Positions 20,066 to 28,230 of a stretch of 35,648 nucleotides of DNA are shown piece after piece. A program made the position numbers and the translations under genes. The stretch's first letter is position 1. Each line of letters starts with the position of its first letter. Source of the DNA: Acanthamoeba lenticulata. Lineage: Eukaryota; Discosea; Longamoebia; Acanthamoebidae. The stretch spans positions 1 to 35,648 of the forward strand of contig NAVB01001950.1 in assembly GCA_002179805.1 (NCBI GenBank), given 5' to 3'. The notes under the pieces are model-generated. The model saw only the letters and a list, made by a program, of their open reading frames with translations. It searched no databases and had not been told where the DNA came from.

Positions 20066-20895
20066 GTGAACGATCGTCAGTGGACACGGTCCATGCCCTA
20101 CGTACTGCCATTTGGCAACACGCCCATGACCAAATCACTTGAGTACTGCTGTTCGTGCCTCATCTTGACCAACGAAGACTGCAAGCGGTGGAAGTGTGGT
20201 GTCCTTGGCTTTGGCGCCAACGGAATGATCCTAATTAAGCCTTACATGGAGCAAGTGGTGCACGTGTGGCCATGGCCTTCGATCCAGCAGTGGTTCATCA
20301 ACAACGACCAGAATCTGATCAAGTTCCTGATCATGGAGGTCAGGTCGTCCAGCGAAAGCGATCAGCTCCAGGACTCACAAGCCAGCAAGACCTCCATCTG
20401 CACATTCCGGGTTGTTGCTGTCAAGCAGGTCAACAACTCGCTGAGGAAGGTTGTCAAGCGCATGCAGAGGAAGCGAGTTGGCCTCGGCAGCGCGACACAC
20501 ACCAGCGACAACGAGGGTGACGGCAGAACTGACGACGAGAACCCACCTCCCCGCCAACCACCACCGTCATCCCTTCAAGGTGTCGATGCAGTCCTTCCTC
20601 AAAGCCGTCGCGCATCGAGATTCTTGTGGATATTGCCGACAATCCTGATCTTCGCCAGCAGCTCACGCAACGCAGACACAACGGCATGACTCCGTTCGAG
20701 TTGGCGTGCCACTACAACATCATCACCCTCGCCACCATACTGCATCGCGCGCACCTTGGAGACGATGCCTACTTTCTACGGCCGCTACAATCCAAAGATG
20801 CCTGTTTTTACGACTGGGTGGAGTGGTCCATGGTCGAGCACCGTGCTGTTGTGGGGTGGCGTCGCAAGGACGACAATTCCACAATGCAAGAATAA
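20066..20895 (+). pseudogene. Unassigned protein with a C-terminal ankyrin-like segment, frameshifted
   Basis: The frame from about 20066 reads PYVLPFGNTPMTKS, RWKCGVLGFGANGMILIKPY, VVHVWPWPSIQQWF and NLIKFLIMEV, then a basic segment (NNSLRKVVKRMQRKR, possible nuclear signal) and a Pro-rich linker. Near 20580-20610 the coding sense moves to another frame: RIEILVDIADNPDLRQQLTQ, HNGMTPFELACHYN, TLATILHRAHLGDDAYF, which resembles a degenerate ankyrin repeat, ending in TAA at 20893-20895. One base gained or lost would connect them; a short intron is the alternative. I do not recognise the N-terminal domain. It could be a host regulatory protein or the first gene of the virus-like block. The start is uncertain because the first ATG follows open coding-like sequence. 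Confidence 0.45.
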
Positions 20896-20977
20896 TTGTC
20901 GGATGGGAATATAGATTTTTATGGGTTGTGATTGGATCAATTTTGCAACGTGGTGGTGCCCGTTAAGTTGTGCTTTA

Positions 20978-21340
20978 TCTGCACATGTGTCTTCCTCCAG
21001 GGTGCGCCATTTGTGCTTGCCCATTTGTGGTCTCTTCTTTGTGGTCTCCGCCAGCGGCATTATAGCATGTCCATGAGTCCCACGGGCATCCGTTGGTGCG
21101 TGCCCACCGAAGCACATCAAGATGTCCATCCTTGGCAGCACGTAAACACGTCCGCTCATCCCAAGAGCAGCCATTGGCTCTGGCCCACTTGAGCACTTCC
21201 GGGTGTACATCCTCCAGCACACCATCCTCCTCAATAACAACATCAACCACCACATCATACCCACACGTATGCCAGACATGGAAAACACCACAGACCACAT
21301 CTTGTCTTGATATTGCAACAGTAAAAGAATAACCACACAA
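20978..21340 (-). pseudogene. Ankyrin-repeat fragment (giant-virus-style repeat), minus strand
   Basis: Three partial repeats of the same family as the gene at 21958-23190: EVLKWARANGCSWDERTC, HLDVLRWARTNGCPWDSWTC and, after a frameshift near 21050, WASTNGAPWRKTHVQ. The N-terminal part (about 21220-21340) shows no F-box. It is a remnant of a larger F-box/ankyrin gene, with its C-terminus lost near 20978. Confidence 0.65.
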
Positions 21341-21398
21341 GGAACCATCAGAATGAACGGACGCTCCTTTATTTCATAATGAAGATCCACACCTTATC

Positions 21399-21896
21399 AT
21401 GTGGGCACGCTCTCACGGTGCACCATGGATAACGATGATATATGCACGTGCCGCTACCGGAGGTCGATTAGAAACACTTCAGTGGTTGCAAGCCAACGGC
21501 TGCCCGTGGGACGAATCGACGTTCAAATGCCGCCTAGAAGTGCTCAAGTGGGCACATGCCAACGGCTGCCCGTGGGACAAATGGACGTGCACCAAAGCCG
21601 CAATATGGGGACATTTGGAGATACATTACAGTGGGCACGCGCCACATGAGTTTGCCGCCGTGGACAATTAGAAACACTCCAATGGCTGGCGCCTATGGAT
21701 GCCGTAGCAAGGGGGCCACCTGGAAATACTCAAGTGGGATGCCCGTCTGCAAGTCGCCGAAGATTATTACACCACCACATCACACAACGGATCACATCGC
21801 AATAAGATACACCTTATCGCGTTCCATGGACTGCAGTGCTGCAAGTTGTCGCGTCCTACCGGCAGTTGTTGGCCCACTGAAGTATCCAGGTTCTAG
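21399..21896 (+). pseudogene. Ankyrin-repeat fragment, plus strand, with deletion and frameshifts
   Basis: Repeats are readable in pieces: RLETLQWLQANGCPWDEST, RLEVLKWAHANGCPWDKWTC (joined after loss of several residues), then in other frames LQWARAT, QLETLQWLAPMD and GGHLEILKWDARLQVAEDYY, closing at TAG 21894-21896. The strand is opposite to the fragment at 20978-21340, with only about 60 bases between them, so an inversion or two insertions must be assumed. No F-box is seen. Confidence 0.6.
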
Positions 21897-21957
21897 TTTT
21901 GTGACCACAAATAGATGGGCCAGTGATAGACCATATGGTGACGGAGAGGGGCGTGAT

Positions 21958-23190
21958 TTAATATGCATTATCATCATCATCACTGGATTCACTGACAAAC
22001 TCATCCTCGCCCCAATCCCTATTTAAGTGATACTCATCGTCGTCATCATCATCATCCGAAGTGATCCAATCGCCAGGTTCATCTGTCCAGGCGCAGGTCG
22101 GCTTGGCCCATTGGCAGCTGTTGTTGGTGTGCAGCCACTGGAGCATAACCCAAGTGGTTAAGCGGCCTCCCCTGGCTGCTGTGCTCTCGTCCCACAGGCA
22201 GTCGCAGCCGTTGTTGGTGTGCAGCCACTGGAGCACACTGAGGTGGTCTTCGTCGGTTGCTGCTCTGGCACAGGTGGTCTCGTCCCATGGGCAGTCGTTG
22301 GCGCGGGCCCACTTGAGCACCTCGACATGGCCTCCCCTGGCTGCCTCTTCACATGTCCTTCCACCCCAGGGGCAGCCATTGGCGCAGGCCCACTGGAGCA
22401 CATCGAGATGGCCTCCCTTGGCTGCCGCACTGCAGGTCGTCTCGTCCCACGGGCAGCCGTTAGCGCGGGCCCACTGGAGCACTTCAAGACGGCCGCCTTT
22501 GGCTGCCTGGCTGCAGGTGGTCTCGTCCCACGGGCAGTTGCCATTGGCTCGCGCCCACTGGAGCACGTCGAGATGACCTCCCTTAGCAGCTGCATCGCAA
22601 GTCATATTGTTCCATGGGCAGCCGTTGGCGCGCGCCCACTGGAGCACGTTGAGGTGGCCTCCCCTGGCCGCCAGAGCACAGGTGTGTGTGTCCCACGGGC
22701 AGCCGTTGGCGCGTGCCCACTGGAGCACGTCGAGGTGGCCTCCCTTGGCTGCTGCACTGCAGGTCGTCTCGTCCCACGGTGCGCGCTTCTTGTGGGCCCA
22801 CTGGAGCACGTCGAGATGGCCTCCCTTGGCCGCCGCCGCACAGGTCTGCTCGTCCCAGAAGAATGGAGGGTCTTGTCCACGGGCCCACTCAACAAGACTG
22901 AGGTGACCGTACTGAGCGGCACGCGCGCACAACCGACGTGACTTCTTCCTGATCATTCTTTGCACCTTTGGGTGGCCTTCGATGACGAGGTCGGTGGCAT
23001 TGCGCCACTTGTGACACACATGGCGCGCAGAGATCAAGAGAGGATTGATGGATAGCTGTCCTCCATATTTTTTTACATGGGGTTCGGTGGTCTTGATGAA
23101 GGTGTGTCGGAAGATTTCGACCAACATTTCGAGGGGCAAAGTTTCCATGGTGATTGGAGATGCGGCAGTAACAGCATTGCTAACCTCCAT
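21958..23190 (-). CDS. F-box and ankyrin-repeat protein, giant-virus type
   Basis: Intact gene of 410 residues from ATG at 23190 (or 396 from ATG at 23148) to TAA. An F-box (METLPLEMLVEIFRHTFI) followed by ARHVCHKWRN would recruit a Skp1/cullin ubiquitin ligase. About nine tandem 27-residue ankyrin-like repeats follow (consensus AAAKGGHLDVLQWARANGCP plus WDETTCS) to hold a target protein. The C-terminal tail is strongly acidic (TSDDDDDDDEY, SSDDDDN). This repeat wording is typical of F-box/ankyrin families of pandoraviruses and other amoeba viruses; their role in redirecting host ubiquitination is a family inference. The open frame extends upstream to 23418 but that part overlaps the divergent F-box gene and looks non-coding. 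The AT-rich interval 23191-23372 probably holds promoters for both. Confidence 0.9.
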   Translation of the reverse strand: MEVSNAVTAASPITMETLPLEMLVEIFRHTFIKTTEPHVKKYGGQLSINPLLISARHVCHKWRNATDLVIEGHPKVQRMIRKKSRRLCARAAQYGHLSLVEWARGQDPPFFWDEQTCAAAAKGGHLDVLQWAHKKRAPWDETTCSAAAKGGHLDVLQWARANGCPWDTHTCALAARGGHLNVLQWARANGCPWNNMTCDAAAKGGHLDVLQWARANGNCPWDETTCSQAAKGGRLEVLQWARANGCPWDETTCSAAAKGGHLDVLQWACANGCPWGGRTCEEAARGGHVEVLKWARANDCPWDETTCARAATDEDHLSVLQWLHTNNGCDCLWDESTAARGGRLTTWVMLQWLHTNNSCQWAKPTCAWTDEPGDWITSDDDDDDDEYHLNRDWGEDEFVSESSDDDDNAY

Positions 23191-23372
23191 GTGCGCGGGC
23201 CGTGTGGTGCGGTGGTAGGCAGGGAACGTTGTGCTTTCCTTTTTTTTTTGCAATATTTTCTTTTGCTTTGGCTGCCCAACACGGGCGCATGACCCAAATT
23301 CTACAATAAAATGATTGGAGACAATCGCATTCGAAGCCTTAAAAGCGCACCTTTTCCTCATCGCAACAGCGA

Positions 23373-23684
23373 ATGGATCTTCCAGACGAGATTTGGGCCA
23401 CGATACTCTCACACGCACTTTGCGCTAATGACATCACTGCAGTTGCAATAACATGCAATGCCATGGCATGCATTGCACACAATCATATTGTTTGGAAGCG
23501 GGCTGTGGAGCACCAAGTCAAACGTTTGAACTTGGATCCAAGATTCATGCCCTTGGTCCTCCCCTATTGAGGTTGGTTCTGGATCCAGCACGCGTTGGAT
23601 TCTGCTCGCTCCTTCAACTATGAGGGGGGTGGTGGCCTCAGCTTCATCCTCTTTTTCCACGATGAGCGAACAAAATATTTTTAA
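23373..23684 (+). pseudogene. Short F-box protein with one in-frame TGA
   Basis: ATG at 23373 opens an F-box (MDLPDEIWATILSHALCAND, then HIVWKRAVEHQ). The frame stops at TGA 23568-23570 after 65 codons but continues with GWFWIQHALDSARSFNYE, GGGGLSFILFFHDERTKYF to TAA at 23682-23684. That TAA overlaps the TAA of the convergent gene at 23681-24100 through a shared TTAA, which suggests the full 103-codon frame was the original one. Small F-box proteins of this kind are common in amoeba viruses. It may now yield only the F-box, which could act as a dominant Skp1 binder, or be dead. Confidence 0.6.
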
Positions 23685-24100
23685 TGGACACTCAAATGCA
23701 GTCCCAGTCCGACCTTTGCCTTTGGGTTTTTGGCCAAGATCGCACGGCGAAGCGCCTCCATGGGCTCCCGCAGTTCGGACTCAACACGAACAGTGTCGGC
23801 CACCGAGAGCGGTCCACTCGGGAACATTCGCCCAATCGCAAAGATAGGCTCGGTGTCGTCCATGGATGGACGCCCACATTCCCACCGTGAGCAGGTCTCG
23901 TGGTAGGCGATGTGTACCCCACAGCCCTTGGGGAATTGGTCATAGAATTGCTGGCTTAGGAATTCCTCAATGTTGGCTGGATCAGAGTAGTAATCGTCCT
24001 CCTCCTCTTCTACTTCTTCCAAATCCGTCATCTTGCGAATGAGCGCTAGCACATTGTAGTGATCCATCTGTAATTGGGCTGAATACCAATCGCCACCCAT
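23681..24100 (-). CDS. Small acidic protein of unknown function
   Basis: Intact frame of 139 residues, ATG at 24100 and TAA at 23681-23683. The middle has an acidic run (LEEVEEEEDDYYSD) and a hydrophilic C-terminal half (TEPIFAIGRMFPSG, SELREPMEALRRAILA) that should be helical. There is no signal peptide, membrane segment or known domain. It is tail to tail with the F-box gene (overlapping stop codons) and follows the AAA ATPase gene on the same strand with about 75 bases between, typical of a compact viral genome. Confidence 0.6.
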   Translation of the reverse strand: MGGDWYSAQLQMDHYNVLALIRKMTDLEEVEEEEDDYYSDPANIEEFLSQQFYDQFPKGCGVHIAYHETCSRWECGRPSMDDTEPIFAIGRMFPSGPLSVADTVRVESELREPMEALRRAILAKNPKAKVGLGLHLSVH

Positions 24101-24174
24101 TGTTTTGTCAAAAACAGAAAAGTTGCCCCATGCTTGTGCATTTGAACATCATTCTGGTTTATCAAAGGTCCACT

Positions 24175-25509
24175 TCATTTTATTCCAGTGTCAGCGGCTG
24201 CGGCACTGGCAATCACTTCAGGATTGGCTGCATCCCTTGTGTGGTCCTCCAAGAGCCGACGCTTCTCCTGTGCAAAAGAGCGCAGTGTCGACAAGTCGTC
24301 TGGGGATTCCATGCGTCTCAACACGCTCTCCACATCGGCACATGAGAGTCTGTGCTCAACTGCTTGGGCCGAGAACGGTACCGCTTGCTCCATCGTTGTT
24401 GGACACACAGTGGAAAAGTCAACCACACCACGCTCCAGGTCCACGCGCACGGGATTCAGACTGAAGAAGAAGAATCCACAAAAGAACGCCTTGCACTGCT
24501 CCTCGGTTGGGTTTTTGAGGAAGATCTTGCGGTCGATCCGACCGGGGCGTAGTAGCGCTTTGTTGATGCGACTGATGTGGTTGGCCATGAAGATGGTGAT
24601 GGAAGCGCGCTCACAGGATACACCATCAATGGAATTCAGGAGTGAGGACGTGGTGTTACCAAACATGCTCATGCCAGGGGTGCGATCGACGTCCTCCATG
24701 ACAAAGAGACAATTGGATGGAATGGAGGAGAGGCATTTGGCGATGTCCACACCCAACTGCAAGAGCTTCAAGAGGTCGATTGTGGCAATGTCCATGCCCA
24801 GATGGCTGGCAAGTACACTCACCAAGGTCGTCTTGCCATTGCCCAGTTCTCCATAGAAGAGGAAGCTCAGGCCATTGCAGAAGTCCCATTTGCAGTAGAG
24901 GTCTTTGGAGGCGTTGAAGCGTTCTATCTCCCGTAGCAGATCCTTGAGCATGGCGGGATCGTGGCGCGAGTTGTCGATGCGATGCGCAGTGATGTGTTGG
25001 GAGAGTTTCCAACCAGCCACTCCCCTCATGCTGTGGCGGTACACCGCGATTCGCCCCGTTACCCTCACTTTGACGTAGAGTTGTGCTTCGGCGATGAGGG
25101 CGTCGAAAGTTGCAGTCGATCGACACGACGCGCGCAGAGTGATGGTGCCCGGTTTAGGCATGCTCATGTAACTGGCTTCCTCTCCGGGCGAGATCTTGAC
25201 CAATATCAGCACACCTTGATAGAAGAGGTAGGTCGAGGCTCCAGTTGACAAGGCGTAGGTGACGTAATCCTCCAAGATGGGAACTTCACAGATGTATCAC
25301 CTGGAGTTGGAGCCGATGATGCGCTTGCGCTTGCACTCTTCATTCAGCCACAAGAGCAGATCATGATGGATCCTGTTGGTCTCATAGATGGTGACGTAGG
25401 TGAATGGGTTGAACACGTCAATCACCACCGTGGAGACCTCATCAAAGATGGAGTCACTGGCCTGTTTAACAATGGCCGTCGCCAAACTGCTAAAGAGATG
25501 CTTCAACAT
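24175..25509 (-). pseudogene. BCS1-type AAA ATPase with one in-frame TGA
   Basis: BCS1-like AAA proteins are hexameric ATPases that remodel or translocate proteins; homologues occur in several amoeba giant viruses. From ATG at 25509 the frame has 445 codons with one stop, TGA at 25297-25299 (codon 71). The first part, including TYVTIYETNRIHHDLLLWLN, matches the BCS1-specific N-domain; after the stop the frame continues YICEVPILEDYVTYAL. Walker A is GELGNGKTT (near codon 220), Walker B LFVMEDVD (near 268), and the second region of homology reads FMANHISRINKALLRPGRID with its Arg residues. The TGA lies in ccaggtgat, which resembles a splice donor, so a very short intron (31 bases to cttggag) is an alternative to a mutation. 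The stop TGA follows AATAAA (24178-24183). The domain set is otherwise complete. Confidence 0.75.
24178..24183 (-). terminator. Polyadenylation signal overlapping the AAA gene end
   Basis: AATAAA on the minus strand forms the last sense codons of the AAA gene, just before its TGA. Confidence 0.45.
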
Positions 25510-25563
25510 GGTGTGGTCGTGGTGAAACAATGGAGCCCTTTTTATGCTCGTAAAAGCGGAGTT

Positions 25564-25569
25564 TTTATT
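25564..25569 (-). terminator. Polyadenylation signal overlapping the stop of the membrane protein gene
   Basis: The minus-strand AATAAA contains the TAA stop codon (25565-25567). Confidence 0.45.
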
Positions 25570-26206
25570 CCATCCAACAGCGGGCAAGGAGGCCCAACAG
25601 GACCACCAGGACCACCAGAACGCCAATCCCAATGTAGTTGCGGTACTTGACAATGAACTGGTCGATGGGGCTCAGCAATCCCACAAAAAGGTGCTCGAGG
25701 GCGGCCTTGGGGTTGTCGAGCAGGTCGGCCTTGGTGAGCGGGGTCTTGGTCTTGGAGCAGGACTGCACGAGGGCGGGCACCATGGTGGACTCGTACCACT
25801 GGCCGAACGAGTGCATGAGGTCGCCCATGCTCTGGCTGGACTGGGTGAGACCGACGGACGCCGACTTGGCATCGGCACACACCCTTTCGGCGCCGACGGC
25901 GTTTAAGGCACCCTCGAGAGAATCCGGGTTAGACACGATCGCGGCCAGGTTGGCGTCGCACTTGGTGGTCACCATACCCCAGTCAAACACGGACGCCAGG
26001 ACGGATCGTTCGAGATTGCTGACGGCGCTGTCGTCGTTGGTGGTGAGACGGCACACCGGCGCACATCGTTCCAGGACGTCGCGCTGTAGCTGATTCTGGG
26101 GTTTGGCGTCGGATCCCGAGAAGCCGCGAAAGGGTCTTGCCAGTGGGTCTATCTTTTGCATGTCTTCCAGGCCAGTGTGTGCGCACACGCATATACGCAA
26201 GAACAT
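25565..26206 (-). CDS. C-terminally anchored membrane protein, virus-like
   Basis: Frame of 213 residues from ATG at 26206, or 198 from ATG at 26161. The body has about six Cys (ERCAPVCRL, TKCDANL, ERVCADAKS, VQSCSKTK) and many polar residues. It ends in one strong hydrophobic span (YIGIGVLVVLVVLLGLLARC) followed by WME. This is the layout of a tail-anchored protein or of the Cys-rich entry/fusion-type virion membrane proteins of large DNA viruses, but I see no specific family motif and claim neither. The AAA gene starts 55 bases downstream on the same strand, and the interval has a TATA-like stretch (cataaaaagg, minus strand). The early TTG is rejected as a start. Confidence 0.6.
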   Translation of the reverse strand: MFLRICVCAHTGLEDMQKIDPLARPFRGFSGSDAKPQNQLQRDVLERCAPVCRLTTNDDSAVSNLERSVLASVFDWGMVTTKCDANLAAIVSNPDSLEGALNAVGAERVCADAKSASVGLTQSSQSMGDLMHSFGQWYESTMVPALVQSCSKTKTPLTKADLLDNPKAALEHLFVGLLSPIDQFIVKYRNYIGIGVLVVLVVLLGLLARCWME

Positions 26207-26227
26207 GACCAATCACCATAAAGTTAA

Positions 26228-26233
26228 TTTATT
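26228..26233 (-). terminator. Polyadenylation signal next to the stop at 26237
   Basis: Minus-strand AATAAA three bases after the TGA of the gene at 26237-26584. Confidence 0.45.
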
Positions 26234-26236
26234 TCT

Positions 26237-26584
26237 TCATGCCTCCCTCTCTGGCTTGGTCCAGCCGGGTCGGACCGCTATGAGGGCCCTGAGCGCGTCG
26301 ACCTGGCGTTGCTTTGTGGCGTTGGTCTGCGTGAGCATGATGACGACGTCGTGATCCTGTCGGCTCATGAACGGCACCATGTTCTCTGGTCGCAGAGAAT
26401 CACTGTTCTTGTACTTCTTGTATCGCCGGAAGACCATGTTCGGTTTGTCGAGGTCGTAGCCTGCGATGAATGGGCCCCTCTCGTCGCAAAATAAGCCGTC
26501 TTCCAGACGCCAAACGCCGTAGCCACTGAGGATAGCGTGTTTGGGGGCTTTCACGGCCACTCCGCCTGGGACACCAACCAACAA
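26237..26584 (-). CDS. Hypothetical protein, 115 residues
   Basis: Complete frame, ATG at 26584 to TGA at 26237. The sequence alternates strands and turns (HAILSGYGVWRLEDGLFCDE, FIAGYDLDKPNMVFRRYKKY, HDVVIMLTQTNATKQRQVDA) with no known domain, signal peptide or membrane span. It is divergent from the coiled-coil gene starting at 26604, with only 19 bases between the ATGs, so either the two share a tiny bidirectional promoter or one start is wrong. Codon use resembles the neighbouring virus-like genes. Its function is unknown. Confidence 0.5.
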   Translation of the reverse strand: MLVGVPGGVAVKAPKHAILSGYGVWRLEDGLFCDERGPFIAGYDLDKPNMVFRRYKKYKNSDSLRPENMVPFMSRQDHDVVIMLTQTNATKQRQVDALRALIAVRPGWTKPEREA

Positions 26585-26603
26585 TCACGTTTTTTCAACA
26601 TGA

Positions 26604-28162
26604 ATGCAGCCCACCGCGCCCGTTGCGGCCACGCCCTCACCTTCGGCCGCCGAGAGCGAGCTGGCCAAGGTCAAGGAGGAGCTGGCCGCCCTGAAGCTCC
26701 GGCTCGATAAGGCCGAAGGTCCAACTCTTCTCCCTCGTCTTCTGCGCAAGATGAAGCTCTTCTCATGTTCCTCCGTCGTCAACAGAGCACGCGCGGGAGC
26801 TGACGCTGACCAACAGCAAGCTGGTCGCCGAGAACCAGGGACTCAAGGCCAAGCTCGAACAGGTCATTGAGGACCACGACGAGGAGAGGCGCCAGCGCAT
26901 GCGTACGATTTATCTATGCTCGAGCGTCACCGTTTGACTCCCCCGGAGAGCCTCTCTTGGTCCGAGGACATTACTGTTGTTGGTTGTGCAGTTGTTATGC
27001 CTTGTTATGGCTTTTGTGCCCGGGATCTTTTTTTGTATTTCTGGGGTGTTAACCTAATGGCGGAAGTCCGCAAACTCGCGCGGCGTATTGCCCTGGCCGG
27101 GCACGCACGGGCCTCGCGTGCGCAGCTCGCCGATGTGCTGCTGGAGATGCACGAAAAAGATGGCGAATCCGTCCTGCCTGCCGTCCGAGAGGTGCGCCAG
27201 CTCGAACTCGAACCGGACGGGCCGAAGCTGCTCGGACGCGTGCTCGGTAAGATCTTCTTTGATCGGATGGATCTCACGGTGAGTGCCGGTCGTGAATCCG
27301 TGGGTGTCATCATGACCGATCTTCTGGCATCTCTGGGCATGAAGCCCCGCGATAGCCTGGATCTCGCCTTTGAGCACGTACGACGCAAGCGCGACATGCT
27401 GCCTGTGTTTGCGCAATTCGACGATGTGACGGGCCGTGTGCACGGCTACCTCGATCCATCCATGAACTATGATGTGTTTCGTCGGATCCTAGCATGGACT
27501 GGCAAGGTCTACGTACTGCTGCTGGTCGGACGGCACTGGTATCTGGTGCTGCATCGGGTGCCGGTATCGCCCGTCTTCAGGATCGACCAGGTGCGATCCA
27601 ACATACTGCACGATCAGTTCTGCCAGAGCATCTCGCCCACGCCGGAGGAACGCCGCGAGCAAGCCTTCATCATTGGACGTGCCATCGACATGGCATGGCC
27701 TCACCCCATGGTGTCGTACCCGGGATTGCGTGATGCACTGGCCAAGGGCAACGTCGCGCAGCTCAACGAACTGCTGCCAAAGATGCGTAGTGAGATCTTG
27801 GGCGTCTTTGCTTCGCCGGCTGCGGCCGTACTGCAGGGCACGGTGACGGTGTTTGTCGTGCTCAAGGCACCCACCGAGGCCATAATCTGCGTCTGGGTCG
27901 TATGATCCAACTCCCGGGATTTGCACATCGTGCGCCCAAAGCCTTTTGCGGGACGCTCTTCAACGGGGAGAATTCCATGGTGCTGCGTATCGACCTACTA
28001 CCGAACACGCGGATCCTGGTGCCCAAGAACAACATTGACCTGCTAATCCTGCCACCCAATTCTCAGTTCAGGCTTCAACGGCCCAAGACGACCTACCGGA
28101 TCATGGATCGCGACAATGTAAAGATGAGGAGTGTAATGGTGTTGCATTTGGCTTTGGTCTAA
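26604..28162 (+). pseudogene. Coiled-coil protein with a degenerate ADP-ribosyltransferase-like end
   Basis: Spliced model: exon 1 26604-26718, exon 2 26786-26902, exon 3 from about 27067 (acceptor ggcggaag). Exons 1-2 give a coiled coil (ELAKVKEELAALKLRLDKAE, then EHARELTLTNSKLVAENQGL); exon 3 continues RKLARRIALAGHARASR. Alternatively translation starts at ATG 27057. The body (FDRMDLTVSAGRESVGVIMT, YVLLLVGRHWYLVLHRV) is unassigned. The end resembles viral ADP-ribosyltransferase folds: VTVFVVLKAPTEA, then in another frame after a shift near 27880 HNLRLGRMIQLPGFAHRAPK, AFCGTLF, MVLRIDLLPNTRILVP and DLLILPPNSQFRLQRP, ending in TAA at 28160-28162. The Ser-Thr-Ser motif is AHRAP here and the catalytic ExE pair is not seen (NNIDLL), so enzymatic activity is unlikely. 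Pandoravirus genes are known to carry spliceosomal introns. Confidence 0.5.
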
Positions 28163-28230
28163 ACCATCTTGCGATAAATCAGGTATGAGGGCGCAGTCTC
28201 TTCAGGGTGGCAGAATCCCAAGGCCAGCGA

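Noticed and set aside
22150..22900. Regular repeats resembling a CRISPR-like array
   Set aside because: The units are contiguous 81-base coding repeats of an ankyrin-like protein, with no spacers of independent sequence.
22219..22941. Long open frame on the plus strand, 240 codons
   Set aside because: It is antisense to the repeated F-box/ankyrin gene; periodic coding repeats keep several other frames open. The minus frame has the F-box, repeats and normal composition.
23191..23418. Upstream extension of the F-box/ankyrin frame to 23418
   Set aside because: It overlaps the divergent F-box gene at 23373, contains a Lys-rich stretch from an AT-rich run and has no homology to F-box proteins; ATG at 23190 fits better.
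24188..24856. 222-codon plus-strand frame opposite the AAA ATPase
   Set aside because: Antisense shadow; Walker A, Walker B and the Arg-containing motif are all on the minus strand.
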